Notes under the pieces: generated by a model
What the model was told of the DNA's origin: nothing
The model's input: the letters and a program-made list of their open reading frames with translations, nothing else
Database searches by the model: none
IMG/VR virus record: IMGVR_UViG_3300035698_012380
Span: 1-45,178 of that record
DNA length: 45,178 bases
Origin: a virus
Reading direction: 5' to 3' (one strand)
Part shown: in pieces, positions 1-7,726 of the stretch
Layout of the letters: each line of letters opens with the position of its first letter
Numbering within the stretch: position 1 is the stretch's first letter
Made by a program: the position numbers and the translations under genes

Positions 1-92
1 AATATTTGGTGCAGGGTCAATTTATGTTAGTGTACCAACTGGACAAGCACAATACTTATTTGTAAATAATGTAGCAATAGGTAATCAGTCAG
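1..92. repeat. terminal direct repeat, left copy
   Basis: These 92 bases are identical to 45087-45178. Joining the copies gives one uninterrupted reading frame for the fibre gene, which supports a circular or terminally redundant molecule of 45,086 bp. The cut lies inside a gene rather than at a terminase-like site, so this is more likely an assembly overlap of a circular map than a physical end. Confidence 0.95.
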
Positions 93-271
93 GAGATGCA
101 ACTAATTATATTATCTACACTGAAAGTGATAGGGATTTATTCTTATCACCAGCTGGTACAGGAAAAGTTAAGTTTGGTACATACACTGCTTCAACTATTA
201 CACATACTGGATATATTAAAATGAAAGATGCTGGTGGAACTGAAAGATTAGTAATGATTGGGGAGGTCTAA
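2..271 (+). CDS. tail fibre with AIGY-type repeats, C-terminal part (gene wraps around the junction)
   Basis: This is the 3' end of the gene that begins at 42757. Codons run from position 2 to the TAA at 269-271, giving 89 residues, and the frame continues exactly from 45178 through the 92-base overlap. The joined protein is about 866 residues. This part lacks the AIGY-type repeats seen upstream; it is glycine- and threonine-rich and reads as a C-terminal beta-structured tip. No peptidase S74 chaperone domain is apparent. The gene ends just before the SD and ATG of the XhlA-like gene at 274, so the two are probably co-translated. Confidence 0.85.
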   Translation: MFGAGSIYVSVPTGQAQYLFVNNVAIGNQSGDATNYIIYTESDRDLFLSPAGTGKVKFGTYTASTITHTGYIKMKDAGGTERLVMIGEV

Positions 272-273
272 AC

Positions 274-495
274 ATGAACGCAGATAAGATCAAAGAACTT
301 AAGAGGAAGAACGGCAATAAATACATTAAGAATAATGATTTACTTTGGTACATTGTATCTCGCCTTGACGACTTGGAAAAAGAATCCAGCAAGGATAGAG
401 AAGAATTAGCTCAAGTAAAAACAAGTATAAAAATATTCTGGATACTGCTACCAGTAGGATTAACAATAGCAGGATATGTAGGAAGCGTGATATAA
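274..495 (+). CDS. XhlA-like coiled-coil protein with C-terminal membrane anchor
   Basis: A 73-residue protein. Residues 1-50 are highly charged and helical (KELKRKNGNK, then LEKESSKDREELAQVK), and residues about 53-72 form one hydrophobic segment (IFWILLPVGLTIAGY). A short coiled coil followed by a C-terminal membrane span is the pattern of the XhlA/hemolysin family, which often sits beside phage lysis genes. The SD GGGGAGGT precedes the ATG, which lies two bases after the fibre stop. A role in lysis or membrane association is inferred; no endolysin was found next to it. Confidence 0.6.
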   Translation: MNADKIKELKRKNGNKYIKNNDLLWYIVSRLDDLEKESSKDREELAQVKTSIKIFWILLPVGLTIAGYVGSVI

Positions 496-496
496 A

Positions 497-1120
497 ATGG
501 CAATAGATGGTTATTCAACAGACAAAAGAAGAATACAAGATGATGATGGGGATATAGCAGAAATTAATCCCGATGGAAATACTTGGGCTGGAAAAGCAGT
601 TCATTTAAGAATAAATCTTGATGTAGAATATTTAGTATGTCATGAATTTATAACAGTTGCAGCAGGAAGTACAGTAACTTTCTCAATTATGACTAATGGT
701 AAATTCCCACATGGTGAAATTAGAATAGCTAGTAATGCAGAATTTAGTTATAATATTGACTTAAGTTCAGCTACATCAACACCAAGTCCAGCAACTCAAA
801 TATACCCATTTAATTTAAATCGTGGGGATAATAAAAATAGAGCAGTAGCAACTTTTTATCATAGTGATGTAAGTGGACTTACTAGTAAAACTATAGAATG
901 TGGCCATGTAGGTGCGGCAGATAAATTTGAATCCATAGCTTCAAGTGACCAAAGTAATTATTGGACACTAGATTCAGGTAGAATTTATCATATTAGAGTA
1001 ACTAATGAAGATGATGCTGCATCATATATAGTAGTAAAATATAGATGGCATGAACATGATGCAATTGAGGGAACTGGTTCAGGTGAAGACGAACACGAAT
1101 ATGATTATGAACCTATCTAG
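497..1120 (+). CDS. putative virion beta-sandwich protein, last gene of the late operon
   Basis: A 207-residue soluble protein whose ATG starts one base after the preceding stop. The sequence alternates short polar and hydrophobic strands with Ser/Thr-rich turns and ends in an acidic tail (GSGEDEHEYDYEP). It has no signal peptide, membrane span or catalytic motif I recognise. Its position after the fibre and the membrane-anchor gene suggests a virion-associated or adhesin-accessory protein. It does not resemble a muramidase, amidase or CHAP endolysin, although an unrecognised lysis enzyme cannot be excluded. Function unknown. Confidence 0.7.
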   Translation: MAIDGYSTDKRRIQDDDGDIAEINPDGNTWAGKAVHLRINLDVEYLVCHEFITVAAGSTVTFSIMTNGKFPHGEIRIASNAEFSYNIDLSSATSTPSPATQIYPFNLNRGDNKNRAVATFYHSDVSGLTSKTIECGHVGAADKFESIASSDQSNYWTLDSGRIYHIRVTNEDDAASYIVVKYRWHEHDAIEGTGSGEDEHEYDYEPI

Positions 1121-1141
1121 GTAATTCTAACCGGGGAATAG

Positions 1142-1167
1142 TGGTAAGTTTTCTACCTCTCTTACCA
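1142..1167 (+). terminator. probable terminator of the late operon
   Basis: TGGTAAG (1142-1148) pairs with CTTACCA (1161-1167) around a 12-nt loop, and the + strand then becomes T-rich (TTCTCTATTATTTTAAT). It lies between the end of the rightward operon and the leftward operon, where convergent transcripts would meet. Confidence 0.6.
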
Positions 1168-1177
1168 TCATTCTCTA

Positions 1178-1300
1178 TTATTTTAATATACTTTCAATAT
1201 ATACAAGTGCAAATATAAGTATTAAAATAATTGCTACCACAGTATAAAGTCCTATGCAGTTAGTTTTCGCTGCTAATGTTATTGCTGTTTCACTATACAT
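1178..1300 (-). CDS. small single-span membrane protein
   Basis: A 40-codon ORF starting at the ATG complementary to 1298-1300 and ending in TAA at 1178-1180. A polar N-terminus (MYSETAITLAAKTNC) precedes one hydrophobic helix (VVAIILILIFALVYI). The start is two bases downstream of the glycosyltransferase stop, with GAGTGG as a plausible SD, so it looks like the last cistron of the leftward operon. Holin-like or accessory membrane roles are possible; no family is recognised. Confidence 0.55.
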   Translation of the reverse strand: MYSETAITLAAKTNCIGLYTVVAIILILIFALVYIESILK

Positions 1301-1302
1301 GA

Positions 1303-2223
1303 TTACCACTCACTTAGGGTCACGAGACGACGTTGTTGTATTATACGCTTGTCTTTAATACAAGCTCGAATTAAGTTGAGCTGTATGTAGACCGTATACG
1401 CTATTAAATCAAAGGTTTTGTATTCTAGTAGTGCAAAGAAGCCATTACGCCAAATCCACTTCATATGCCACAAAGCCATTAATTTTGAATCACCTCTATT
1501 TTTTAATCCAACAAGGGACCAAACCATTTTATGGGAACCCTCTGCAATATCTACTTCTTTTATATTGTGGTCTACTTTTATAGGAAACATTAATTGTACA
1601 TATCCCTTTTCTTGTATTGTCTTGGCTAGTAAAGAATCTTCAGTTGAATGCAATGTGTTCATATATGCTTCTCTTTCTTTTGTCATAGTTGTTGCGGATT
1701 TTAACAATAAAGAACATGCTGTTGGTGCATTAGATTTTGCTACAATATGCTTTGTGCCACTTTTTCTTCTTTGGTATACATCGTATCCTGCCCACCAATG
1801 TGCAATAAGTGGAACTGTGTCAACCATTGTACCTTGAATCTGAGCAACAGGTTTAGCTTTTTTTGGCCACTCTTTAAGCTGCTCGAATAGACTTTTTATA
1901 TAATCTTTTGGTAACATAATATCTGAGTCTAACCAAAATATTGTTGGATACTTTGCATATTTTATACCTGTCATTCTTGCTGCGCCAAGTGGTCTATCTT
2001 CGTTTACTATAATGCCAGAAATTTTATTGTGACTATTTTGAAATTCTCTAACAATTTTTTCAGTATTATCTGTACTACTTTTATCAACAATTACTATTTC
2101 TAATGCTATACCTTTTGGAAATGCATCTGGAATATGACTAAGGCATTCTTCTAATGTACATTCGGCATTCCAAGTTGGTATTATGATGCTGCATCCTTTT
2201 TTAAATTCTGTTATTAAGCGCAT
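1303..2223 (-). CDS. family 2 glycosyltransferase (GT-A fold)
   Basis: A 306-residue protein with a classical GT2 N-terminus: the IIIPTWNAE strand, a VIVDKSSTDNT nucleotide-binding segment, a GAARMTGIKYA helix and a LDSDIML segment supplying the metal-binding DxD motif near residues 97-103. The C-terminal third carries aromatic hydrophobic stretches but no clear membrane spans. It should transfer a sugar from a nucleotide-sugar donor; the acceptor is unknown. It overlaps the 3' end of the upstream GT4 gene by 23 bp and belongs to a run of glycan genes. The SD GTGGGGAAA precedes the ATG. Confidence 0.88.
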   Translation of the reverse strand: MRLITEFKKGCSIIIPTWNAECTLEECLSHIPDAFPKGIALEIVIVDKSSTDNTEKIVREFQNSHNKISGIIVNEDRPLGAARMTGIKYAKYPTIFWLDSDIMLPKDYIKSLFEQLKEWPKKAKPVAQIQGTMVDTVPLIAHWWAGYDVYQRRKSGTKHIVAKSNAPTACSLLLKSATTMTKEREAYMNTLHSTEDSLLAKTIQEKGYVQLMFPIKVDHNIKEVDIAEGSHKMVWSLVGLKNRGDSKLMALWHMKWIWRNGFFALLEYKTFDLIAYTVYIQLNLIRACIKDKRIIQQRRLVTLSEW

Positions 2224-3079
2224 TTAATTTCCCCACTAATCTTTTTTCTCTATGTTTAATGCTAAATATTTTAAGGTTATTTCTATTTTCAAATATTTCA
2301 TCCATGCCATTTCCTATAGTAAAATGTACTTTACACCCACAAGATAGAGCTTCAAGTAATGTTAAGCAGAATGATTCATATTTTGAAAGTTGGAAGTACC
2401 AGTCTGCATTATTATAAAAGCGCACCAGTTCTTGTTGAGTTGCTTGATGGTATAGATGCAAATTTGATGGCTTATTTTTAATTTGATTACTGATCTCACT
2501 ACTTATTCCAACCACGGAAAATTCTGAATCAGGCATATCTCTTGCATAGGCTATAAATTTGTCAATTCCTTTTAAGTAAAATCTATCCCAGGAATCTATA
2601 ATTCCAACTGTTAGCATTTTTGATTTAGTATTAAATTTTCTAACATTGTGGTCACAAAATTGTGTTAAGTCTATGCCGTTATAAATTAAATCCCAAGAAT
2701 ATTTGTGTACTCCTAATTCTATAGCCGCTTCTAATGTAAATTTTGATACCGCAAATACCCTTGTTGAATTTTTGATAGCAGATTTGACCATGAGTTTAAA
2801 GATTTTATGTTTCTTTAAAACATCACTCTGTACTCCATATCCACCTGCTACAAGTACAATTTTTCTCTTATACAGTTTATTTATAAGGCCAATTATATAT
2901 GCAGGGTATGATATAAACCATATATAAACTATATCGCACTTTTTTATTTTCTTAAATAACTGCAAAGTTTTCCTTGGTGTGTAATGAAAGTCTTCTACGT
3001 CATAATGCTTTCGTAGAATCTTCAAATCGTTTTCTATAAATGTTGCTTCTCTTTTATGATGTACAAATAATATTTTCAT
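2201..3079 (-). CDS. family 4 glycosyltransferase (GT-B fold)
   Basis: A 292-residue protein resembling a compact GT4 enzyme. The N-terminal domain holds KILFVHH and a VLVAGGYGV strand-turn. The C-terminal domain has VFAVSKFTLEAA, IYNGIDLTQF, a LKGIDKFI segment and ESFCLTLLEAL, which matches the E-x7-E donor-binding signature. A 292-residue length is short for the family (commonly 350-400), mostly through a reduced N-terminal domain. It overlaps the upstream FrhB-pyruvyl transferase gene by four bases and the downstream GT2 gene by 23, so the three should be co-expressed. SD GGAGGA lies 7 nt before the ATG. Confidence 0.87.
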   Translation of the reverse strand: MKILFVHHKREATFIENDLKILRKHYDVEDFHYTPRKTLQLFKKIKKCDIVYIWFISYPAYIIGLINKLYKRKIVLVAGGYGVQSDVLKKHKIFKLMVKSAIKNSTRVFAVSKFTLEAAIELGVHKYSWDLIYNGIDLTQFCDHNVRKFNTKSKMLTVGIIDSWDRFYLKGIDKFIAYARDMPDSEFSVVGISSEISNQIKNKPSNLHLYHQATQQELVRFYNNADWYFQLSKYESFCLTLLEALSCGCKVHFTIGNGMDEIFENRNNLKIFSIKHREKRLVGKLNALNNRI

Positions 3080-4980
3080 TTTCTGTCCTCCGCTATACTC
3101 ATAAATGGGTAATAAGGTTTTCCAAATTTTAATTTATTTGCATTATATATTTGAAGTTTAATTATACCGTGCAATTTTATTGCATGTTCAATTGTGGTAA
3201 TTGTATAATCTACACACTTATCCCAATTATTTTTATCCATTTTTGGTACTACTAATGATGGTAAATTATAACCATCAGCAATAACTCCTTTATATTTATG
3301 ACTATATGCAATGGCCACAACTGGAACTCCTCTAGTAAGACTACTAATGGCCCCATGCATACGGAAAGAAACATTTAAATAACTGTGAGCTAATATATTT
3401 CTTACACTGCTTGGTGTTGCATTTTCTGTATCTAATGGTGTAGACATATGTTTTTCGTTTTTAACCACATCTTTTGCTAATTGTATATCATAATTATATA
3501 TACTATGTGGTAAAACTATAACGTCTTTTCCAGTTAACTCATGCAGTTTCCTTGAAAATCGCTTTACTCCATTTATATATTTATCATATGTAGTTGCGTA
3601 GCGTTCCCACAAGGTTGAAATTATAACTGTGCAGTACGTTTTACTTAAACCTTCTTTTATATCATAATTTAATTCGTTTTGTAATCGTAAAAAGGCCAAG
3701 TCTGGAGCATATCTAATATTTTTTGACACACCTATTGCCTGGCATCTTTTCATACTATCTCCATCTCTGCACCAAATTTCTGCCATATTATTAAAGACAT
3801 ACTTTATAAATGGTTTAAGTAGAAATGGAAATTCCCCAACTGTATTACTAACTACACGAACTCTCTTTCCACATTTGTTAAGTGCATTGATCGTTACAAG
3901 GTTACTTATCCAAGACTTATATTTCCATTTATTTGTTAGATAATCTCCACCTAATATTACAACATGCCTACAGTCAGCAAATGTCTTTCCCAAATTAGAA
4001 TCTTGTGGATTAACAAGTCTTTTAAAGAACTCTATTAATGAATCTTTTATACTTCTATATTCAATATCTGTTACTCCAGTTTCAGCTTCTATTACATCTT
4101 GTGCGGAATGCTCTTCAATGAAAACAAATTTCGCATCACTATCTATTCCTTTCATATATGAAATAAAATTACAAGACAGCATTAGATTTCCAAAGTTCTT
4201 AATATCTGCTACTTTAAGAAGACCAATTTTGTTAGAATCTACAGGAATATAATTATAAAAAGGTGTTTGACAATGTAGGTTATAAGATATTTTATCAAAC
4301 CATTTATTTCCTTTGATTGTATTTAATTCCACTATACTTGTACCGTAAGTATTTTTAAATACAGGGTGTACTCCCCAAGCGTCACCTAATGTAATGTCAC
4401 TGTCATTTCTATCCTTGGTGCAATACTTACATATGGAATTTACATTGCGCTGTTTAATATAATCTTTAATAAGCTTTGGCTTAAAAAATATACCACTATA
4501 TCCAAATCCAGCACCTGTCCATCCATTTACTTTGCTTCTGAATATAATATCTTTAACTGGTGCTGCTAATGTATTAATGTAATCTTGAAATACTTTTGTT
4601 TTTATTACCCCATGACAACGAAGTGAAACGTAGGTAACAAAATTATCATCTAAATTTCTATTCTTTAAATATTGCTTTAATCCTGTTACCTGACATGGAA
4701 GACCAACGAAAAGTATATTATGGTCCATTTCTTCTGCTATATCATATGCTATAAGTCTATACATTTGAACTGGATTTGCCCACAAGTACTTTGACCCACG
4801 CATTTTTTTAACATCTTCTAATTTGTCAGCCATCATAAACTTTGGTGTGAGTCCTTCCATTGTAACTCCACATACCAAGCCACCAATTTTAATACAGCGC
4901 TTAGCCAACTCATAAAATATTCCACCTGATGAGGCTTCTTTTAATGCTTCTCTATCTTTAGTCCACGCAATAAATTTCAT
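3076..4980 (-). CDS. fusion: FrhB-like oxidoreductase domain + polysaccharide pyruvyl transferase
   Basis: A 634-residue two-domain protein. Residues about 1-250 match the FrhB/coenzyme F420 hydrogenase beta-subunit family as it occurs in polysaccharide clusters: ASSGGIFYELA, MRGSKYLWAN, LFVGLPCQVTGLKQYL, LRCHG, then CKYCTKDRNDSDITLGDAWG. The N-terminal ferredoxin domain seen in many relatives is absent. Residues about 330-630 match polysaccharide pyruvyl transferase, with VVILGGDYLTN, EIWCRDGDSMKRCQ and the conserved SFRMHGAISSLTRGVPVVAI. Family knowledge predicts addition of a ketal pyruvyl group or a related change to a surface glycan; the redox role of FrhB in such clusters is not settled. 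It overlaps its neighbours by four bases on each side. SD GGAGATG precedes the ATG. Confidence 0.85.
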   Translation of the reverse strand: MKFIAWTKDREALKEASSGGIFYELAKRCIKIGGLVCGVTMEGLTPKFMMADKLEDVKKMRGSKYLWANPVQMYRLIAYDIAEEMDHNILFVGLPCQVTGLKQYLKNRNLDDNFVTYVSLRCHGVIKTKVFQDYINTLAAPVKDIIFRSKVNGWTGAGFGYSGIFFKPKLIKDYIKQRNVNSICKYCTKDRNDSDITLGDAWGVHPVFKNTYGTSIVELNTIKGNKWFDKISYNLHCQTPFYNYIPVDSNKIGLLKVADIKNFGNLMLSCNFISYMKGIDSDAKFVFIEEHSAQDVIEAETGVTDIEYRSIKDSLIEFFKRLVNPQDSNLGKTFADCRHVVILGGDYLTNKWKYKSWISNLVTINALNKCGKRVRVVSNTVGEFPFLLKPFIKYVFNNMAEIWCRDGDSMKRCQAIGVSKNIRYAPDLAFLRLQNELNYDIKEGLSKTYCTVIISTLWERYATTYDKYINGVKRFSRKLHELTGKDVIVLPHSIYNYDIQLAKDVVKNEKHMSTPLDTENATPSSVRNILAHSYLNVSFRMHGAISSLTRGVPVVAIAYSHKYKGVIADGYNLPSLVVPKMDKNNWDKCVDYTITTIEHAIKLHGIIKLQIYNANKLKFGKPYYPFMSIAEDRK

Positions 4981-5231
4981 TCGACATCTCCATTTTCTTT
5001 AATTTTTGTATCTTCATATGGAGCTACCCATCTACGGTAAATCTCCAACTTAGCCATTTCCAATTCACCAAGAAATTCTTTTGCCCTCTTGTAGGACATT
5101 CCATGCTTCATTTGTGTTAGGAATAGTTTGGCAAGGAAATAATTTAATCTTCCATCTGGTCTTATGTAGGCCCATGAGTCCCAAACTATCTTATCTAATA
5201 TAGGTCTATTTAGTTTAGTTATGTATGGCAT
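4977..5231 (-). CDS. DUF6899-like small phage protein
   Basis: An 84-residue soluble protein. MPYITKLNRPILDK at the start, GRLNYFLAKLF in the middle, and EIYRRWVAPYEDTKIKENGD at the end match my recollection of DUF6899, a family common in phage genomes and of unknown function. Its start codon abuts the stop of the deoxyribosyltransferase-like gene and its end overlaps the next gene by four bases, so it is translationally coupled within the glycan/nucleotide operon. No catalytic residues can be proposed. Confidence 0.75.
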   Translation of the reverse strand: MPYITKLNRPILDKIVWDSWAYIRPDGRLNYFLAKLFLTQMKHGMSYKRAKEFLGELEMAKLEIYRRWVAPYEDTKIKENGDVE

Positions 5232-5692
5232 TACAATGCACCATCATATTTTATTTGCAAGTAAAATGCAAAGTCGTCTGTAGTTTTAAATATTAAAGTT
5301 GAAAAGTATTTAACCCATGGATGGTAACTAAATTTGTTCGTTATTACGTAGACTGGTATCTTTAATACATATGCGGCGAAGAAGATTTCCATTGGAGTAC
5401 CTATACTTTCTTTATCCATGAATACAAGGAGACCATCAGATTTTCGTATCATCTCTAAATCCCCTTCAACTATCTTTGTACACATCTTTGGTGTATTCCT
5501 TGTCTTAAAGTAATCTTCTTGCTCTTGGCTGTGGTCCTTGAGTTTATCTAATGCTTGTATATCGTTTCTATCATTGTCATAAAATGGGTTGGCAATGTTA
5601 ACTTTTCCTGCAAATATTCTTTCAATCATTAATTCCCATTCTCTTACTGCTTTTCTGGAATAGAAATTATGCGCAATATAATATGTTTTCAT
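5231..5692 (-). CDS. nucleoside 2-deoxyribosyltransferase-like protein
   Basis: A 153-residue protein with the Rossmann-like pattern of the family: KTYYIAHNF at the N-terminus in place of the usual IYLAGPF, KIVEGDLEMIRKSDGLLVFMD in the centre (split by the aspartates that contact the sugar) and SIGTPMEIFFA, where the glutamate of G-x-x-x-E is the expected nucleophile. Relatives cleave or transfer the base of deoxynucleosides, or hydrolyse modified nucleotides. In a phage this fits host nucleotide scavenging or protection of modified bases. It overlaps the C-terminus of the PQ-loop gene by 26 bp. SD AAGGTGA precedes the ATG. Confidence 0.75.
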   Translation of the reverse strand: MKTYYIAHNFYSRKAVREWELMIERIFAGKVNIANPFYDNDRNDIQALDKLKDHSQEQEDYFKTRNTPKMCTKIVEGDLEMIRKSDGLLVFMDKESIGTPMEIFFAAYVLKIPVYVITNKFSYHPWVKYFSTLIFKTTDDFAFYLQIKYDGAL

Positions 5693-5960
5693 TCATTTCA
5701 CCTTTTTCCAAATAATATAATATCTGTGTATTAACTATAAACATTAGTACTAACTGTACACTGTTTGTAATCATTGAGAATGTTAATCCGCTAATGTAAC
5801 AAGCGGCGATAGTTATCTCTATACATACAAATACTACAAAGTTTCTCTGTAAGCTTATTCCTGCTGCTGTTTTTTTCTTCCACAAATGCCATATCTGGGG
5901 TACTATACTATATGTAAACCCCAAAGCGGCAACTGTGAACATTACATCTATTAAATCCAT
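5667..5960 (-). CDS. SemiSWEET/PQ-loop membrane protein
   Basis: A 97-residue integral membrane protein with three hydrophobic spans (about residues 4-22, 40-58 and 64-83) and the hallmark SIVPQIWHLWKKKTAAGIS, a PQ-loop motif after the first helix. Bacterial SemiSWEETs are three-helix proteins of 85-100 residues that dimerise and move sugars down their gradient; some PQ-loop proteins have other substrates. It lies between DNA polymerase and the deoxyribosyltransferase-like gene, upstream of the glycan genes. Sugar supply or retention for glycan work is an inference from context only. Confidence 0.72.
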   Translation of the reverse strand: MDLIDVMFTVAALGFTYSIVPQIWHLWKKKTAAGISLQRNFVVFVCIEITIAACYISGLTFSMITNSVQLVLMFIVNTQILYYLEKGEMNENILYCA

Positions 5961-5968
5961 TTGTTCAC

Positions 5969-7708
5969 CTAATGTGCTTTACTCCATGTGTCACCAATTT
6001 TTAAATCTATTTCTAATGGGACGTTAAACATATCTCTTTGTTTTAACATTGCATCGGTAACTACTTTTACTGCTTCCTCTTCTTTATCTTTTGGAACTGA
6101 TACTAGAACCTCATCATGTACAGTGAGAATTATTCTCCCACCTATATTTTTTAATCCTTGGTACATATCTATCATTGCTAATTTTATTAGATCAGCTCCG
6201 GAACCTTGAATGATTGCATTAACCATACTTCTTAATTCCGCACTTTTTTGAAATGGTTCTTTGTCATAGAATGCATCTGTTAAATGTCTCTTCCTACCAA
6301 AGATAGTTTCAGTGTATCCCTTTACCAGTGCTAACTCTTTAGTGTTGTCAATGAAATCTTTTAATGTACTATAATTTTCCCAGAACTTATCGTGAAACTC
6401 TGCTGCTCTTGATGGGCGAACATCTAACTGTTTTGCTAATGTTTTATAGTACATACCATATAATAATCCGAAATTAATTGTCTTAGCCTCTTGTCTGGTA
6501 CTGTCACAAGCATCTGCTGTCAACTGATGTATATCTGTATTAGTATTATATGCTGCTACCATATTTTCATCCTCGGATACATGTGCTGCAAGTCTTAATT
6601 CAATTTGAGAATAATCTGCACCTATTAATATATGTCCTTCATCGGCTATAATAGCTGCCCGTATATCAAACTCATCTGTAGCACGAGGAATATTCTGCAT
6701 GTTTGGATTACTACTTGAGAATCTCCCGCTTGTTGTTCCTGATTGTCTGAACTTTGCATATATTTTATTACCATTAAGTGGAGTAAGTGCTGGAACGAAT
6801 GTTGATAAGATTTTATTATACTTTCTATAATTAAGAAGGTATTTAATTTCCTTACAGGAATCTGCATGAAACTCAAAGAACTCTTTATCTACACATGGCG
6901 ATCTAGTTTTCTTACTATACTTCAGTGGCTTAAGTCTCTTCTTATCTACGAAGTACTCACGAAGCTGTTTAGGGCTGTTTAAATTAACGTTAGGCATTAC
7001 ATATTCAATCCATTCAAGTGCGTTAGAGACTTGCTTCTGACACTCCTCACGTATCCATCCAACTTGAACCCTATCTATAGTTATACCATTAATCTGCATA
7101 TCTGCTACTACCATCAAGAGAGGTTGCTCTATCATGTGGTAAATATAGTTAAGGCCATCGTCTTTTAATAGCATGGGATATAATGTTTTGAATAGTTTTA
7201 ATGTATATTCTGCATCTTCACTTGCATATGATTGTGCCACATTTTCTTCCACGTCTGCAAATGTAATTTTCTTTTTCCCAGTACCACAGATTTCCTTAAA
7301 CGATTTCATTTTGTGGTCACAATATCTAAGGGCCAATGGTTTTAATCCTTGCTGGGAATTTTCGTCTAACAAATGTGCAATTATCATTGTGTCTTGTATG
7401 ATAGGAGATATAACTGGCATCCCAAACTGTTTAAATACATCTGCGTCAAATGTATAGTTGTGGAATACCAGTTGATCTTTTGACAGAATAGTCTTTAATA
7501 ACTTTTGAACATCATGTAGTTCCATATTTTTAAATTTATTATGTCTTACTGGGGCATAATAGCTAATAATTTTATTATTTTTTTCATAAGCGAAGGAAAA
7601 TCCTACAAGGGTCTTGTCTACCAACCCAAGTGTTTCTGTATCTACCGCTACTATTAATGCTTTTTCTATTTCGAGTAGTATATTTTTATTGCATTTTTTT
7701 AGTATCAT
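5969..7708 (-). CDS. family A DNA polymerase with 3'-5' exonuclease domain
   Basis: A 579-residue polymerase. The N-terminal DnaQ-like exonuclease has VAVDTET (residues 21-27, catalytic Asp and Glu), LVFHNYTFDADVF and the late YASEDAEYTLKL aspartate. The polymerase domain carries motif A ADYSQIELR (about 360), motif B RQEAKTINFGLLYGM (about 405-420) and motif C VHDEV (about 531). It lacks the 5'-3' nuclease domain of bacterial Pol I, as is usual for phage replicases. It should replicate the genome together with the primase-helicase at 21.3-23.3 kb. It sits 7 bp upstream of the PQ-loop start, so the two are probably in one transcript. Confidence 0.96.
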   Translation of the reverse strand: MILKKCNKNILLEIEKALIVAVDTETLGLVDKTLVGFSFAYEKNNKIISYYAPVRHNKFKNMELHDVQKLLKTILSKDQLVFHNYTFDADVFKQFGMPVISPIIQDTMIIAHLLDENSQQGLKPLALRYCDHKMKSFKEICGTGKKKITFADVEENVAQSYASEDAEYTLKLFKTLYPMLLKDDGLNYIYHMIEQPLLMVVADMQINGITIDRVQVGWIREECQKQVSNALEWIEYVMPNVNLNSPKQLREYFVDKKRLKPLKYSKKTRSPCVDKEFFEFHADSCKEIKYLLNYRKYNKILSTFVPALTPLNGNKIYAKFRQSGTTSGRFSSSNPNMQNIPRATDEFDIRAAIIADEGHILIGADYSQIELRLAAHVSEDENMVAAYNTNTDIHQLTADACDSTRQEAKTINFGLLYGMYYKTLAKQLDVRPSRAAEFHDKFWENYSTLKDFIDNTKELALVKGYTETIFGRKRHLTDAFYDKEPFQKSAELRSMVNAIIQGSGADLIKLAMIDMYQGLKNIGGRIILTVHDEVLVSVPKDKEEEAVKVVTDAMLKQRDMFNVPLEIDLKIGDTWSKAH

Positions 7709-7726
7709 TTACTCACCTATTTAGTA

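Noticed and set aside
1418-1837. 139-codon + strand ORF
   Set aside because: Antisense to the GT2 gene, no SD, composition is that of a shadow.
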